A DNA stretch of 54,507 bases from Burkholderiales bacterium (GCA_947464185.1 CANHVY010000029.1:1-54507); one strand, 5' to 3'. Counted from the stretch's first letter, positions 32,475 to 42,918 are shown. The notes: generated from the sequence alone by a model not told the origin. Numbers and translations are program-made.

Positions 32475-33974
32475 ATGAGTGAAGTCACCAATTCCGTCCG
32501 TTTCGTGTTGGACGGCGAGATCGTCGAAGCCCAGGGCAAGCGCCGCACCACTACGGTGCTGGACTACCTGCGCGAGCAGCTCCACCGCACCGGCACCAAG
32601 GAAGGCTGTGCCGAGGGCGACTGCGGCGCCTGCGTGGTGCTGGTGGGCGAACTCAACCTGGCTGGCACGGCGGTGGACTACATCCCGGTCAACAGCTGCA
32701 TCCAGTTGCTGCCCACCCTGGACGGCAAGTGCGTCAAGACGGTTGAAAGCCTGCGCAAGGGCGACGGCTCGCTGCACCCGGTGCAGCAGGCCATGGTCGA
32801 GTGCCACGGCTCGCAGTGCGGCTTCTGCACGCCCGGCATCGTGATGAGCCTGACCGGCATGGTGCAGCACAACCCTTGCCCCAGCCGGCAGCAGATCAAC
32901 GACGCACTCAGCGGCAACCTGTGCCGCTGCACCGGCTACAAGCCCATCGTCGATGCCACCCTGAAGGCCTGCCAGGCTGGGCCGGCGGCGCTGAAGATCG
33001 ACGACCGTGCCGATGTCCCCCTGCTCAAGGAGATCCAGCGCGCGCAGGAGCCCACGTTCTCGCTGGACGGCGAGATCATCGTGCAGCCCGTGGTGCGCAC
33101 CCGCAAAGGCAGCGAGTTCGTCTCTCCTGCCACCTTGGCCGAGGTCACCACCTATCTCACCCGCCACCCGCAAGCCACGCTGCTGGCCGGCAGCACCGAG
33201 ATCGGCCTGCAGGTCAACAAGCAGTTCTCGCGCCCGTCCCACATCGTCTACCTGGGCAATGTGGCCGAACTCAAGCGTGTGGACGAGACGTCGTCGGCCT
33301 GGCGCATCGGGGCCCAGGTGTCGCTGTCGGCCGTCGAGACGTTGGTGGCCCAGGCCTACCCCGACTTTGCCGAAGTGCTGCGCCGCTTTGGCTCGCCGCC
33401 CATCCGCTCCACCGCCACGCTGGCCGGCAACATCGCCAACGGCTCGCCCATCGGCGACTCAATGCCCTGCCTGATGGCACTCGGCGCTACCCTGGTGCTG
33501 CGCCAGGGCGAGCGTCAGCGCGAGGTGGCCCTGGACAAGTTCTACACCGGCCAGAAGCGCAGCGTGCTGCAGCCGGGTGAACTGATCGAGGCCGTGCTGC
33601 TGCCCAAGCCGCGAAAGGGCCAGGTCTTCCGCGCCCACAAGATCAGCAAGCGCTTCGAGCAGGACATCTCGGCCACCTGCGCCGCGCTGAGTTTTGAGCT
33701 GGTGGCCGGGCGCTTGAAGGGCGTGCGGCTGGCCTACAACGGCCTGGCCCCCTCGCCCTGCCGTGCACCCAAGCTGGAAGCCCTGCTGGAAGGTCAGGCT
33801 CCGGCCTCCGTGAGCGCTGCGGCACTGGACGCGGCGATTGCCGACAGTTTTGTGGCGCGCGACGGCCTGCGCGCCACCTGGGCCTACCGCTCGCTGGTGG
33901 CCCGCAACCTGGTGCTGCGGTTCCTGCAGGAAGCGCAGCGAGAGCCCCAACCCGCTCTGGACACCGCCGCCTGA
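32475..33974 (+). CDS. xdhA: Xanthine dehydrogenase small subunit (2Fe-2S and FAD)
   Basis: A 499-residue protein. The two [2Fe-2S] clusters are bound by GCAEGDCGAC (about 40-50), HGSQCGFCTPG and LCRCTGY. The FAD domain (about 190-370) includes LLAGSTEIGLQVNKQF and GSPPIRSTATLAGNIANGSP. The CO dehydrogenase flavoprotein C-terminal domain follows. It passes electrons from the molybdenum subunit to NAD. It is 17 bp upstream of xdhB. It is the partner set that also carries xdhC. Confidence 0.95.
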   Translation: MSEVTNSVRFVLDGEIVEAQGKRRTTTVLDYLREQLHRTGTKEGCAEGDCGACVVLVGELNLAGTAVDYIPVNSCIQLLPTLDGKCVKTVESLRKGDGSLHPVQQAMVECHGSQCGFCTPGIVMSLTGMVQHNPCPSRQQINDALSGNLCRCTGYKPIVDATLKACQAGPAALKIDDRADVPLLKEIQRAQEPTFSLDGEIIVQPVVRTRKGSEFVSPATLAEVTTYLTRHPQATLLAGSTEIGLQVNKQFSRPSHIVYLGNVAELKRVDETSSAWRIGAQVSLSAVETLVAQAYPDFAEVLRRFGSPPIRSTATLAGNIANGSPIGDSMPCLMALGATLVLRQGERQREVALDKFYTGQKRSVLQPGELIEAVLLPKPRKGQVFRAHKISKRFEQDISATCAALSFELVAGRLKGVRLAYNGLAPSPCRAPKLEALLEGQAPASVSAAALDAAIADSFVARDGLRATWAYRSLVARNLVLRFLQEAQREPQPALDTAA

Positions 33975-33991
33975 TCGGCAAGGAGACCCCC

Positions 33992-36361
33992 ATGAACGCG
34001 CCCACCACGCTGAAGGAACTCCTGCCTGCCCAGGGCGACGCCCGGCCGGGCGCCCAGGGGCGGGGACTCACGCACGAGTCGGCCGTGCTGCACGTCACGG
34101 GCGAGGCCGTCTACACCGACGACCTACCCGAACTGCGCGGCACGCTGTACGCAGCGCTGGTGCTGTCGCCCGTGGCCCACGGGGAGCTGATCGGTGAAGG
34201 CATCGACCGCCAGGCCCTGCTGGCCGAGCACGGCGTGGTGGCGGTGTTCACGGCGCGGGACATCCCGGGCGAGAACAACTGCGGCCCCATCGTCCATGAC
34301 GATCCCTTCCTCGCCGCCGGCAAGGTGGAGTTCCTGGGCCAGGCGGTGGCCGTGGTGGTGGCGCGCGACATGCTCTACGCCCGCGAGGCAGCCAAGAAGG
34401 CGAAGGTGCAGGTCAAGGAGTTGCCGGCCATCCTGACCATCGACGAGGCCATGGCGCAGGGCAGCTTCGTCATGCCCCCCAAGGGCATCACCCGGGGCGA
34501 TCCGGTCGCAGCCATTGCGAGCGCGCCGCACCGCCTGCAGGGACGCACGCACTGCGGCCAGCAGGAACAGTTCTACCTCGAGGGGCAGATCACCTACGCG
34601 GTGCCGCGTGAGGACGGACAGCTGACCTTGTACGTCTCCACCCAGCACCCGGACGGCAACCAGCGCGAAGCCGCTGCCGCGCTGAACCTGAGCACCAAGG
34701 ACGTGGAAGTGATCTGCCGCCGCATGGGCGGCGGCTTTGGCGGCAAGGAAGGCAACGCCAGCATCTTCTCTCAGTCGGCCGCGCTGGCCGCCTTCAAGCT
34801 CAAGCGCCCGGTGAAGCTGCGCGTCAACCGTGACGACGACATGATGATCACGGGCAAGCGGCATGACTTCCGCCTGGACTACGAGGTCGGCTTCGATGAT
34901 GCGGGCCGCATCCTGGGGGTGGACTTCGTGTTGGCCTCGCGTTGCGGCTACAGCACCGACTTCTCCGGCCCGGTGAACGACCGCGCAGTGCTGCACATCG
35001 ATAACCTCTACCACCTGCCGAACCTGAAGATCGTCAGCCACCGTTGCAAGACGAACATGCAAAGTGCCACGGCCTTCCGCGGCTTTGGCGGGCCGCAGGG
35101 CATGTTCGGCATCGAGACCGTGATCGAACAGATCGCCAACCGTCTGGGCAAAGACCCGCTGGACGTGCGTCTGGCCAACCTCTACCGCGACCCGGCAGCT
35201 TCAGGCGACCCCGGTTCGATGACCACGCAGTACGGCCAGGTGATCGAGGACTGGATCGGCGACAAGCTGATCGCGCAGCTGGAGGCAGAGTCCGGCTACC
35301 GCGCGCGCCGCGAGGCCGTCGAGGCTTTCAATGCCCGGCACACGCACCGCAAGCGGGGCCTCGCCCTCGTGCCGCTGAAGTTCGGCATCTCGTTCACCGC
35401 CACCATGCTCAACCAGGGCGCGGCGCTGGTGAACATCTACCAGGACGGCTCGGTCAGCGTGAACCACGGCGGCACCGAGATGGGCCAAGGCCTGAACACC
35501 AAGATGGCGCAAGTGGCGGCCGACGGCCTGGGCATTCCGGTGAGCCTGGTGCGGGTGACAGCCACCGACACGCAGAAGGTGCCCAACGCCTCGGCCACGG
35601 CGGCCTCCAGCGGCGCCGACATCAACGGCGCGGCCATCAACAACGCGTGCGACCAGTTGCGCGAGCGGCTGTCAGCCGTGGCGGCCCGCATGCTGGGTTG
35701 CCCGGCTGCGGACGTCGTGTTCCAGAGTGGGCAGGCGCTGGGCGATGGCAAGGCTGTCACCTGGCAGGCCCTGATCAAGCAGGCCTGGCTGGACCGCGTG
35801 GGCCTGGGGGTGACGGGCTTCTACATGACGCCCGACATCGCCTACGACTTCCAGACCTTGAAGGGCCGGGCCTTCTATTACTTCTGCTACGGCGCGGCCG
35901 TCTCTGAGATGGAGATCGACACGCTGACGGGCGAGTGGTGGCTCAAGGCCGTGGACATCGTGCACGACGTGGGCCGCAGCATCAACCCGGCGATTGACCG
36001 CGGCCAGGTCGAAGGCGCCTACATCCAGGGCATGGGCTGGCTGACGATGGAAGAGTGCATCTGGGACAAGAAAGGCAAGCTGCTCACGCACGGCCCCAGC
36101 ACCTACAAGATCCCTGTAGCGGGCGACGTGCCCGAGCACTTCAAGGTCAGCCTCTTCGACGGGCAGAATGTCAAGCCCACGCCCTACCGCAGCAAGGCGG
36201 TGGGCGAACCGCCGCTGATGCTGGCGCTGTCGGCCTACTTTGCGTTGCGTGACGCCGCGGCCGCCACGGCGGGCGCTGAGCAGTTGCTGAGCATGGATGC
36301 ACCAGCCACGCCTGAGCGCATTCTGCTGGCCGTGGAGCAGTTGCGCGCCGCACGGGCGTGA
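33992..36361 (+). CDS. xdhB: Xanthine dehydrogenase large, molybdopterin-binding subunit
   Basis: A 789-residue protein of normal length. Molybdenum cofactor loops include QQEQFYLEGQ, RRMGGGFGGKEGN, TAFRGFGGPQGMFG, HGGTEMGQGLNTKM and the late active-site Glu in YRSKAVGEPPLML. The N-terminal a/b hammerhead domain starts TGEAVYTDDLPEL. It hydroxylates hypoxanthine and xanthine to urate. AAGGAG precedes ATG 33992. Its stop overlaps the xdhC start (GTGA). Confidence 0.95.
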   Translation: MNAPTTLKELLPAQGDARPGAQGRGLTHESAVLHVTGEAVYTDDLPELRGTLYAALVLSPVAHGELIGEGIDRQALLAEHGVVAVFTARDIPGENNCGPIVHDDPFLAAGKVEFLGQAVAVVVARDMLYAREAAKKAKVQVKELPAILTIDEAMAQGSFVMPPKGITRGDPVAAIASAPHRLQGRTHCGQQEQFYLEGQITYAVPREDGQLTLYVSTQHPDGNQREAAAALNLSTKDVEVICRRMGGGFGGKEGNASIFSQSAALAAFKLKRPVKLRVNRDDDMMITGKRHDFRLDYEVGFDDAGRILGVDFVLASRCGYSTDFSGPVNDRAVLHIDNLYHLPNLKIVSHRCKTNMQSATAFRGFGGPQGMFGIETVIEQIANRLGKDPLDVRLANLYRDPAASGDPGSMTTQYGQVIEDWIGDKLIAQLEAESGYRARREAVEAFNARHTHRKRGLALVPLKFGISFTATMLNQGAALVNIYQDGSVSVNHGGTEMGQGLNTKMAQVAADGLGIPVSLVRVTATDTQKVPNASATAASSGADINGAAINNACDQLRERLSAVAARMLGCPAADVVFQSGQALGDGKAVTWQALIKQAWLDRVGLGVTGFYMTPDIAYDFQTLKGRAFYYFCYGAAVSEMEIDTLTGEWWLKAVDIVHDVGRSINPAIDRGQVEGAYIQGMGWLTMEECIWDKKGKLLTHGPSTYKIPVAGDVPEHFKVSLFDGQNVKPTPYRSKAVGEPPLMLALSAYFALRDAAAATAGAEQLLSMDAPATPERILLAVEQLRAARA

Positions 36362-37332
36362 CACCGCTTGCGCTGGAGGCCCTGGAGCAGGCCCTTGCTC
36401 TGGACGGTTCTCAGGACCGTTCTCAGAACCTGAACGCCTCCGCCCCCGGGGGCGGCGGTGAACTGAGCACAAGGCCCGGGGACTTGCGCGCCGTTTTGGT
36501 GACGGTGCAGCAGGTGCAGGGCTCGGCTCCCCGCGAGGAGGGGGCCTGGATGGCCGTGTTCACCGACCGGCTGATCAACACGCTGGGCGGGGGGCACCTG
36601 GAGTTTTCCGCCATCGCAGTGGCGCGCCAGTGGCTGGCGGGCGCGTTGGCCGGTCGCGCTGACGCCTCGGTGAACGGCATGTTCTCACCTGCGGGCGGTG
36701 CGCCGACCGACGGGTTGCCTTTCACCCGCCGCTTCGCCCTGGGCCCGAGCTTGGGGCAGTGTTGTGGCGGCGTGGTGGAGCTGCGCTTCGAGCCGCTTCA
36801 AGGGCCGCTGAGCGAGGCTCTGCGCGAACGCCTGCGGCCCCGGGGAGCACCCGTGGCGCTGTTCGGTGGCGGTCATGTCGGCAAGGCGCTGGTACGCGTC
36901 CTCGCCACGCTGCCGCTCGACGTGCGCTGGGTGGACAGCCGCGACGAGATCTTCCCGCCCGAGGTGCCGGGGCATGTGCATTGTGAACATTCCGACCCCG
37001 TGCAGGCCGCGGTGGCCGACCTGGCGCCGGGCAGCCGGGTGTTGATCATGAGCTTCAGCCATGCTGAAGACCTGGACATCGTGCAGGCCTGCCTGAAGCG
37101 CCAGCGGCAGCGTGCCGATCTGCCTTTCATCGGTCTGATCGGCAGCAGGACCAAGTGGGCCACCTTCAACCGCCGACTGCGGGAACGCGGGTTTTCCGCC
37201 CAGGAGTGTGCGCAGGTCACCTGCCCCATCGGGCTGCCCGGCATCCCGGGCAAGCAGCCCGAGGTGATTGCCGTGGCGGTGGCGGCGCAACTGTTGCAGG
37301 AAGGGGCCCGGGGCATGCAGCCTGCGCCCTGA
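36358..37332 (+). CDS. xdhC: XdhC, molybdenum cofactor sulfuration/insertion chaperone
   Basis: A 324-residue protein. Features are VTVQQVQGSAPREEGAWMAV, LGGGHLEF, LGQCCGGVVEL, the Rossmann segment VALFGGGHVGKALVRVLA and PFIGLIGSRTKWATF. XdhC delivers sulfurated Moco to XdhB. It starts with GTG 36358 inside the xdhB stop, so translation is coupled. A tract of about 40 residues at the N-terminus is variable. It may also serve the second XDH, which lacks its own xdhC here. Confidence 0.93.
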   Translation: MTPLALEALEQALALDGSQDRSQNLNASAPGGGGELSTRPGDLRAVLVTVQQVQGSAPREEGAWMAVFTDRLINTLGGGHLEFSAIAVARQWLAGALAGRADASVNGMFSPAGGAPTDGLPFTRRFALGPSLGQCCGGVVELRFEPLQGPLSEALRERLRPRGAPVALFGGGHVGKALVRVLATLPLDVRWVDSRDEIFPPEVPGHVHCEHSDPVQAAVADLAPGSRVLIMSFSHAEDLDIVQACLKRQRQRADLPFIGLIGSRTKWATFNRRLRERGFSAQECAQVTCPIGLPGIPGKQPEVIAVAVAAQLLQEGARGMQPAP

Positions 37333-37353
37333 ACTCCCTGAAGGAACGCGTTG

Positions 37354-38593
37354 ATGGAAAGCTATCTGCTGGACTGGACCAACCTGCTGCTGCGTTGGGT
37401 TCATGTGATCACCGTCATCGCCTGGATCGGCTCGTCGCTCTACTTGGTCTTTCTCGACAACAACCTGATCAGGCCGACCAGTCCGGACCTTCTGGAAAAG
37501 GGGGGTGGACGGCGCCATGTGGGCGGTGCACGGCGGAGGCTTCTATAGCCCGCAGAAGCACGTGGTGGCGCCCAAAAAGATCCACACCATGCACTGGTTC
37601 TACTGGGAGAGCTACTTCACCTGGTTGACCGGGTTCGCCCTGTTCAAGGTGATGTACCTGTGGAACGAGGGCACCTTCCTGGTGGACCGGTCGCTCATGG
37701 ACTGGTCGCCCGCGGCGGCGGGCTGGGCCGCACTGGCCTTCCTGGCCGGGTTCTGGCTGGTCTACGACGCCGTGTGCCGCCTGCTGGGCGTTCGGGAGCA
37801 CGGCGAGGCTTGGGTGGGCGCGGTGATGCTGGGCGTGGTGGCGGCAGCGGCCTGGGTGGCGTGCCAGCTGTTTCCTGGCCGCGCCGCCTTCCTGCTGGTG
37901 GGTGCCATGTTGGCCACGGCCATGAGCGCCAACGTCTTCTTCTGCATCATCCCGGGCCAGCGCAAGGTGGTCGCCGCGATGACCAGTGGCCAGAGGTTCG
38001 ACGCCAAGGCACTGGACATCCACGGCAAGCGCGCCAAGCAGCGCAGCGCGCACAACACCTAGTTCACGCTGCCGGTGTTGATCGTCATGCTGTCCAACCA
38101 TTACGGCTGGCTGCACCAGGGGCCGTGGAACTGGCTGGTGCTGATGACGCTCATGCTGGCCGGCGCCTTGATTCGCCACAGCTTCGTGGCCCGCCACCGC
38201 GCCCTGACCGAAGGCCGTCGGGTCCCCTGGGAGTCCGCTGGCGCAGGCGTGGTGCTCATCCTGGGCCTGGTGGTCGCCCAGCGTCCCGCGCCCGTGCCGG
38301 CGCACGCGGGCGCCGCAGCCGCTCCCGGCGCCGAAGACAAGGTGAATACATCGGTCAGCTACGCCCAGATGCGTGCGGTGGTCGACCAGCACTGCATCAT
38401 CTGTCACGGCCTGCAGATGCAGCAGAAGACCGTAGCGCTGCATACGCCCGAGCTCCTGGGCCAGCATGCCCTGGCGGTGTATCAGCAGGTGGCGGTGCTC
38501 AGGCTGATGCCCTTCGAAAATGCCACCAGGATGACGCAGCAGGAGCGCGATCTGGTGCGCCGATGGTACGAGGCTGGCGCGCCAGTGCGTTGA
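37354..38593 (+). pseudogene. puuD: Second puuD copy, disrupted by frameshift and amber codon
   Basis: The sequence is closely related to puuD at 30628 along its whole length, down to the CIICH heme motif and the AGAPVR end. Three lesions are seen. One extra G in the run 37500-37505 shifts frame after about 50 codons. A net 3-base deletion turns HTKLHW into HTMHW. TAG at 38060-38062 stands where the intact copy has TAC (HNTYF to HNT-stop). A good AAGGAA ribosome binding site 21 bp after xdhC suggests it was once the fourth gene of the xdh operon. Confidence 0.92.
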
Positions 38594-38665
38594 CGGCCCA
38601 CGGGTCCGGCGCGCCAAGGGCCGGCGCCGGCAAGGTCCGCGCCCGGGGCCAAGCCGTCGAGGGGG

Positions 38666-39250
38666 CTATTTCGGGCCAGACTCGATGGCGTCGAAGCCGG
38701 TGCGCAGGTGTTCGCGCTCGTCACCGCGCATGGCCGGGCCGGGCTGCTCCAAAGCTTGCTCTTCGGCCTTGGCCTTCGCCTCGGCCGCAGTGATCTTCTC
38801 CGCCTTGAAGTCAGCCACCTCGGTACTGGTGGCCTTCAGGCGGCGGCTCAGCATGCGCGCCATGTTCCTGAAGATCACGGCTTGGATGTCGGGTGAGTCC
38901 TCCAGCGCGTAGCCGCTGAAGCGCAGGCACACCGTGGGCTCGGCTGCCCGCACCCGGGCCGAGCGGTACTTCTCGTCCAGCAGCGACATCTCCCCGAAGG
39001 TATCGCCCGGACGCAAGCGGGCGAGTTCCACCCAGCGTCCGCCTGACTTCTTCTCCACCACGGCGACGCCCATGGCGGTGACGTAGAAGGACGCTCCCAA
39101 CTCGCCCTCGTCAAAGAACAGGCCGTTGACAGGCTGTGTGATGCGCTCGGCGCGGCTGACCAGTCTCAGCAGCGCCGTGCGGGGCATGCCGGCAAACAGG
39201 CCGACGTGGCTAGCCAGACGCAGCAGGAGAGAGTCTTGGGAATCGGGCAT
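38666..39250 (-). CDS. Cyclic nucleotide-binding domain protein without DNA-binding domain
   Basis: A 194-residue protein. The Crp-like cNMP beta-roll spans about 10-130: LFAGMPRTALLRLVSRAERI, LFFDEGELGASFYV and RLRPGDTFGEMSLLDEKYRS. The phosphate-binding cassette GEMSLLDEKYRSA retains Arg, so a nucleotide may bind. The C-terminal helix-turn-helix of Crp/Fnr is absent; instead there is an Ala/Lys/Glu-rich helix (about 145-175). It therefore probably acts through protein contacts rather than DNA. The gap to the puuD remnant has no terminator. Confidence 0.85.
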   Translation of the reverse strand: MPDSQDSLLLRLASHVGLFAGMPRTALLRLVSRAERITQPVNGLFFDEGELGASFYVTAMGVAVVEKKSGGRWVELARLRPGDTFGEMSLLDEKYRSARVRAAEPTVCLRFSGYALEDSPDIQAVIFRNMARMLSRRLKATSTEVADFKAEKITAAEAKAKAEEQALEQPGPAMRGDEREHLRTGFDAIESGPK

Positions 39251-39294
39251 AGGGTCGGCGCCTGTCGCATGGTAGCCGCAGCGTCCCCAGTCCT

Positions 39295-40911
39295 TCAGGT
39301 GACAGGGGCGGGGTTGAACAGCACGAGCTGATTGTGCAGTCCATGCTGCTCAGCCCAGGTGCGGCGTCCGCTGGCCACCTCCAGCAGCAGGTGGAAGAGT
39401 TGCCAGCCCATGTCCTCGACGCTGCATTGGCCATCGGCCACGGCGCCGGCGTTCAGGTCCATCAGGTCGTGCCAGCGCTGCGCGAGCTCGGTGCGGGTGG
39501 CCACCTTGACCACCGGGCATTCGGCCAGGCCATAGGGCGTGCCGCGGCCGGTGGTGAAGACGTGCACATTCATGCCGGAGGCCAGCTGCAAGGTGCCGCA
39601 GATGAAGTCGCTGGCTGGGGTGGCGGCATAGATCAGGCCCCGGGTCGTGGCACGCTCGCCGGGCGAGAGCACGGCCGAGATCGGCATGGAGCCGCTCTTG
39701 ATGACAGAGCCCATGGCCTTTTCCACGATGTTCGACAAGCCCCCGGCCTTGTTGCCCGGCGTGGTGTTGGCGCTGCGGTCGACCTGGCCGCGCTGCAGGT
39801 AGGCGTCGTACCAGGCCATCTCGGCCACCATCTTCTGCGCCACCTCGGCGCTGGCGCAGCGCGCGGTGAGCGTTTCCACCGCGTCACGCACCTCGGTGGT
39901 CTCGGAGAACATCACGGTGGCGCCAGCGCGCACCAGCAGGTCGGCGCACACGCCCACGGCCGGGTTGGCGGTCACGCCGCTGAAGGCATCGCTGCCGCCG
40001 CACTGCACGCCCACCACCAGCTCGCTGGCCGGCACGGTCTCGCGCTCGCGGGCGTTCAGGCGCTGCAGGTGCTGGTCGGCCGTGGCCAGGATGGCGCTGA
40101 TCATGGAGGCAAAGCCCACGTGCTGCGCGTCTTGCAGGCAAACGTGAGAGTAGGGAGCCGGCGTGCCCGCGCCTGGTCGCGCTGGGTCGCCAGCTGTACC
40201 GTTGTCAGCGTTCAGCACCCGCAGCGGCAGGCTGCCCGGCGGCAGCAGTCTTTCGGGCTGCAGCTTCTCGCAGCCCAGGCTCACCACCATCACCTCGCCG
40301 CCGAAGTTGGGGTTGCGCGCCAGGTGCCGCACCGTGCGGATGGGAATGACGGCCTCGGGCGCATCGATCGCCACACCGCACCCGTAAGCGTGCTCCAGGG
40401 CTACCACGCCGTCCACGTTGGGATATCTGGGCAGCAGCTCACGGCGGATGCGCTCCACCGCCACCTCCAGCACCCCGGCCACGCATTGCACGGTGGTGGT
40501 GATGGCCAGCAGGTTGCGCGTGCCCACCGAGCCGTCCGGGTTTCGGTAGCCCTGAAAGGTGTAGCCCTCCAGGGGCTCGACCTGCGGAGGGTTCGCGGTG
40601 GCTTCGGGCCCCATCGGCAGGCCCTCCAGGCCGCGCGCCGGCGGCATGCGCAGCACCCGCTCGTGTACCCAGCTGCCAGCGGGCAGATCGCGCAGCGCGT
40701 GGCCGATGGTCACGCCGTAGCGCGTGACCGCGCAGCCTTCGGGAATGTCTACCAGCGCCACCTTGTGCGCCTGTGGTACCCGTTCGCGCAGTGCCAGCCC
40801 GGTTGCCGGTTCCGGCAGCAAGGTGCCGGCCGGCAGGCCGCCTTCGTTGCCGACGATGGCCACGTTGTCGGCCGGGTGCATGCGCACCAGCACGGGCGAT
40901 GCCGAGGTCAA
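39295..40911 (-). CDS. garD: Galactarate dehydratase (GarD)
   Basis: About 538 residues, aligning with E. coli GarD throughout: [101 protein letters not shown] and the identical ending NPAPVT. It dehydrates galactarate to 5-keto-4-deoxy-D-glucarate. TTG 40911 overlaps the stop of the lactonase gene (TTGA), and homology extends before the first ATG (40881), supporting the TTG or a nearby GTG. It is third in the udh-lactonase-garD operon. Confidence 0.93.
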   Translation of the reverse strand: MTSASPVLVRMHPADNVAIVGNEGGLPAGTLLPEPATGLALRERVPQAHKVALVDIPEGCAVTRYGVTIGHALRDLPAGSWVHERVLRMPPARGLEGLPMGPEATANPPQVEPLEGYTFQGYRNPDGSVGTRNLLAITTTVQCVAGVLEVAVERIRRELLPRYPNVDGVVALEHAYGCGVAIDAPEAVIPIRTVRHLARNPNFGGEVMVVSLGCEKLQPERLLPPGSLPLRVLNADNGTAGDPARPGAGTPAPYSHVCLQDAQHVGFASMISAILATADQHLQRLNARERETVPASELVVGVQCGGSDAFSGVTANPAVGVCADLLVRAGATVMFSETTEVRDAVETLTARCASAEVAQKMVAEMAWYDAYLQRGQVDRSANTTPGNKAGGLSNIVEKAMGSVIKSGSMPISAVLSPGERATTRGLIYAATPASDFICGTLQLASGMNVHVFTTGRGTPYGLAECPVVKVATRTELAQRWHDLMDLNAGAVADGQCSVEDMGWQLFHLLLEVASGRRTWAEQHGLHNQLVLFNPAPVT

Positions 40912-41855
40912 GCCGCCCCCTGCACATTCACATGCAGCGCATACAGGCTGTGGCTGGCGGCCATGAACAGCCGGTTGCGGTGCCTCCCGCCAAAGCACAC
41001 GTTGGCGCAGCGTTCGGGCAGGTGAATGTGGGCGATGGCCTGGCCCTGGGGGGTGAACACGCGCACGCCGTCCAGGCCCTCGGGGTCTGCACCAATGGAG
41101 CCATCGCTGCCCCAGCCGCACCACAGGTGGCCCTTCACGTCGACGGCAAAGCCATCGAGCGCCCCCGGGCCCTGCGCATCCACGACCAGGCGCTTGTTCG
41201 ACACGGCGCCGTCCGCCCCCACGTCGTAGCCCCAGATCAGCCGGTGCGGCCTGGCACGGCTTTCCACCACGTACAGCACCGACCCGTCGGGCGAGAAGGC
41301 CAGGCCGTTGGGGCCGGCCAGGTCCGTCAGCAGCGCCTGGAGCCGGCCGGTGGCGGGATCCAGCCGGAACACGCCCTGGAAGGGCAGTTCGGGCTCGGCC
41401 GGTTCGCCTTCCCAGAAGCCGTGGATGCCGAACGGCGGGTCGGTGAACCACAACGCGCCGTCGCGGGCGCAGACGATGTCATTGGGCGAGTTCAGCCGCC
41501 GGCCTTCGAAGCGATCGGCCAGCACCGTGATGGAGCCATCGAGCTCGGTGCGGGTGATGCGGCGTGTGAGGTGCTCGCAGCTCACGAGCCGGCCCTGCAG
41601 GTCTCGTGTGTGGCCGTTCGCGTGGTTCGAGGGCTGGCGGAAGACGCTGACTGCGCCAGAACACTCGTCCCAGCGCACGATGCGGTTGTTGGGGATGTCC
41701 GACACCAGCAGGTAGCGCCCGTCACCAAACCACACCGGCCCCTCGGCCCAGTGCATCCCGGTGGCCAGCAGCTCGACGGAGGAACTGAACAGGCGCAGCG
41801 GCAGGAAGGCGGGGTCGAGCACCTCGATGGCGGGGTCGGGGTAGCGCAGGCTCAT
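40908..41855 (-). CDS. SMP-30/gluconolactonase family lactonase, probably aldarolactonase (UxuL-like)
   Basis: A 315-residue six-bladed beta-propeller enzyme. Metal-ligand regions are [20 protein letters not shown] (Glu), [20 protein letters not shown] (Asn), [19 protein letters not shown] and [20 protein letters not shown] (Asp). It should hydrolyse a sugar lactone. Lying between uronate dehydrogenase and GarD, the obvious substrate is galactaro- or glucaro-lactone from Udh, as for UxuL proteins. ATG 41855 or ATG 41942 could be the start; homology begins near the former. Confidence 0.87.
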   Translation of the reverse strand: MSLRYPDPAIEVLDPAFLPLRLFSSSVELLATGMHWAEGPVWFGDGRYLLVSDIPNNRIVRWDECSGAVSVFRQPSNHANGHTRDLQGRLVSCEHLTRRITRTELDGSITVLADRFEGRRLNSPNDIVCARDGALWFTDPPFGIHGFWEGEPAEPELPFQGVFRLDPATGRLQALLTDLAGPNGLAFSPDGSVLYVVESRARPHRLIWGYDVGADGAVSNKRLVVDAQGPGALDGFAVDVKGHLWCGWGSDGSIGADPEGLDGVRVFTPQGQAIAHIHLPERCANVCFGGRHRNRLFMAASHSLYALHVNVQGAA

Positions 41856-41966
41856 AGGGCCCTGGCGTGTTTGCAAGGCCTGACCTGAAGCCCCGGCCAG
41901 TGTTGAAGACTTCACATTCGACTTCCGGCTTGACGCATCCATCCTGCAAGGCCCCTGTGCTCAGCC

Positions 41967-42788
41967 TCAGAACGGCCCCATCTTGACAAAGCCGCCGCCC
42001 TGGAAGACGGCAGCCGGATCGCTGAGGTCAATGCGCTGCTGGCGTGCTTCGACCTCCGCGCGAAAGGGTTCCGACGAGTCCTGCGACCGAAAGCCCACGT
42101 GGCGTGCGCTGGTGTTGTCCCACCAGGTCAGGCGGTTGTCGCTCATGCCGTACACCACGGTGTGGCCCACCGCCGGTGCGGTGAGTGCCGAGATGACCAG
42201 CCGCTCCAGATCGTCGTAGCTCAGCCAGGTGGCTAGCATGCGGCGGTCCTTCGGTTCCGGGAAGGACGAGCCGATGCGCAGGCTCACGGTCTCGATGCCC
42301 CAGCGGTCGAAATAGAACTGCGCCAGGTTCTCGCCAAAGGCCTTGCTCAGGCCGTAGTAGCCGTCCGGGCGCACCGGCTCGCGCGGCGAGACGGTCTCGT
42401 CTTGCCTGCGAAAGCCCGTGACATGGTTGGAACTGGCGAAGACGATGCGCCGCGCGCCGTGCAGCCGGGCGCCTTCGTAGAGGTGAAACAGGCCCTGGAT
42501 GTTGGGGCCGACGATGTCTTCGAAGGGGCGCTCCGTGGAAACGCCGCCCAGGTGCACCACGGCCTGCACGCCCTCCAGCAGGGCGATCACGGCTGCCTTG
42601 TCCTCCAGCGCGCAGGGCCGCACCTCCTCGCCCGGCGCCGCGTCGCCCAGGTCGGCGATATCGCTGACGCGCAGCACCTCGCAGCACGCCTTCAAGCGCG
42701 GGCGCAGCACCCGGCCCAGACCACCCGCAGCGCCCGTCAGCAGCAGGCGGGAAAAGCGCAGGGTGGTGGCGGCGGCGGTATCGGTCAT
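41967..42788 (-). CDS. udh: Uronate dehydrogenase (NAD-dependent)
   Basis: A 273-residue short-chain-dehydrogenase-like protein. It closely follows known Udh enzymes: LLLTGAAGGLGRVLR for NAD, STERPFEDIVGPNIQGLFH, FASSNHVTGF, catalytic YYGLSKAFGENLA, FDRWGIETVSLRIGSSFPEP and GHTVVYGMSDN. It oxidises D-glucuronate or D-galacturonate to the aldaro-1,5-lactone. It is the first gene of the minus-strand operon and divergent from gudD (130 bp apart). Confidence 0.93.
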   Translation of the reverse strand: MTDTAAATTLRFSRLLLTGAAGGLGRVLRPRLKACCEVLRVSDIADLGDAAPGEEVRPCALEDKAAVIALLEGVQAVVHLGGVSTERPFEDIVGPNIQGLFHLYEGARLHGARRIVFASSNHVTGFRRQDETVSPREPVRPDGYYGLSKAFGENLAQFYFDRWGIETVSLRIGSSFPEPKDRRMLATWLSYDDLERLVISALTAPAVGHTVVYGMSDNRLTWWDNTSARHVGFRSQDSSEPFRAEVEARQQRIDLSDPAAVFQGGGFVKMGPF

Positions 42789-42918
42789 GGGGCGTGGCCT
42801 TGAAATGCGGGTGCGAGGGTACTGCGGATGTGGCTTGCGCCATGAGAGGGAAAGTCCCGGGGCGCCGTTCGGGCCTGGACCCGCCTGGGGGCCGCAGTCT
42901 GGGCCTTAGGATTCGAGC

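Noticed and set aside
37500..37505. G-run in the puuD copy considered as a programmed frameshift site
   Set aside because: A separate in-frame TAG at 38060-38062 and a net 3-base deletion are also present, so decay explains it better.
38594..38665. GC-rich palindromes after the puuD remnant as a terminator
   Set aside because: No T-run follows on either strand.
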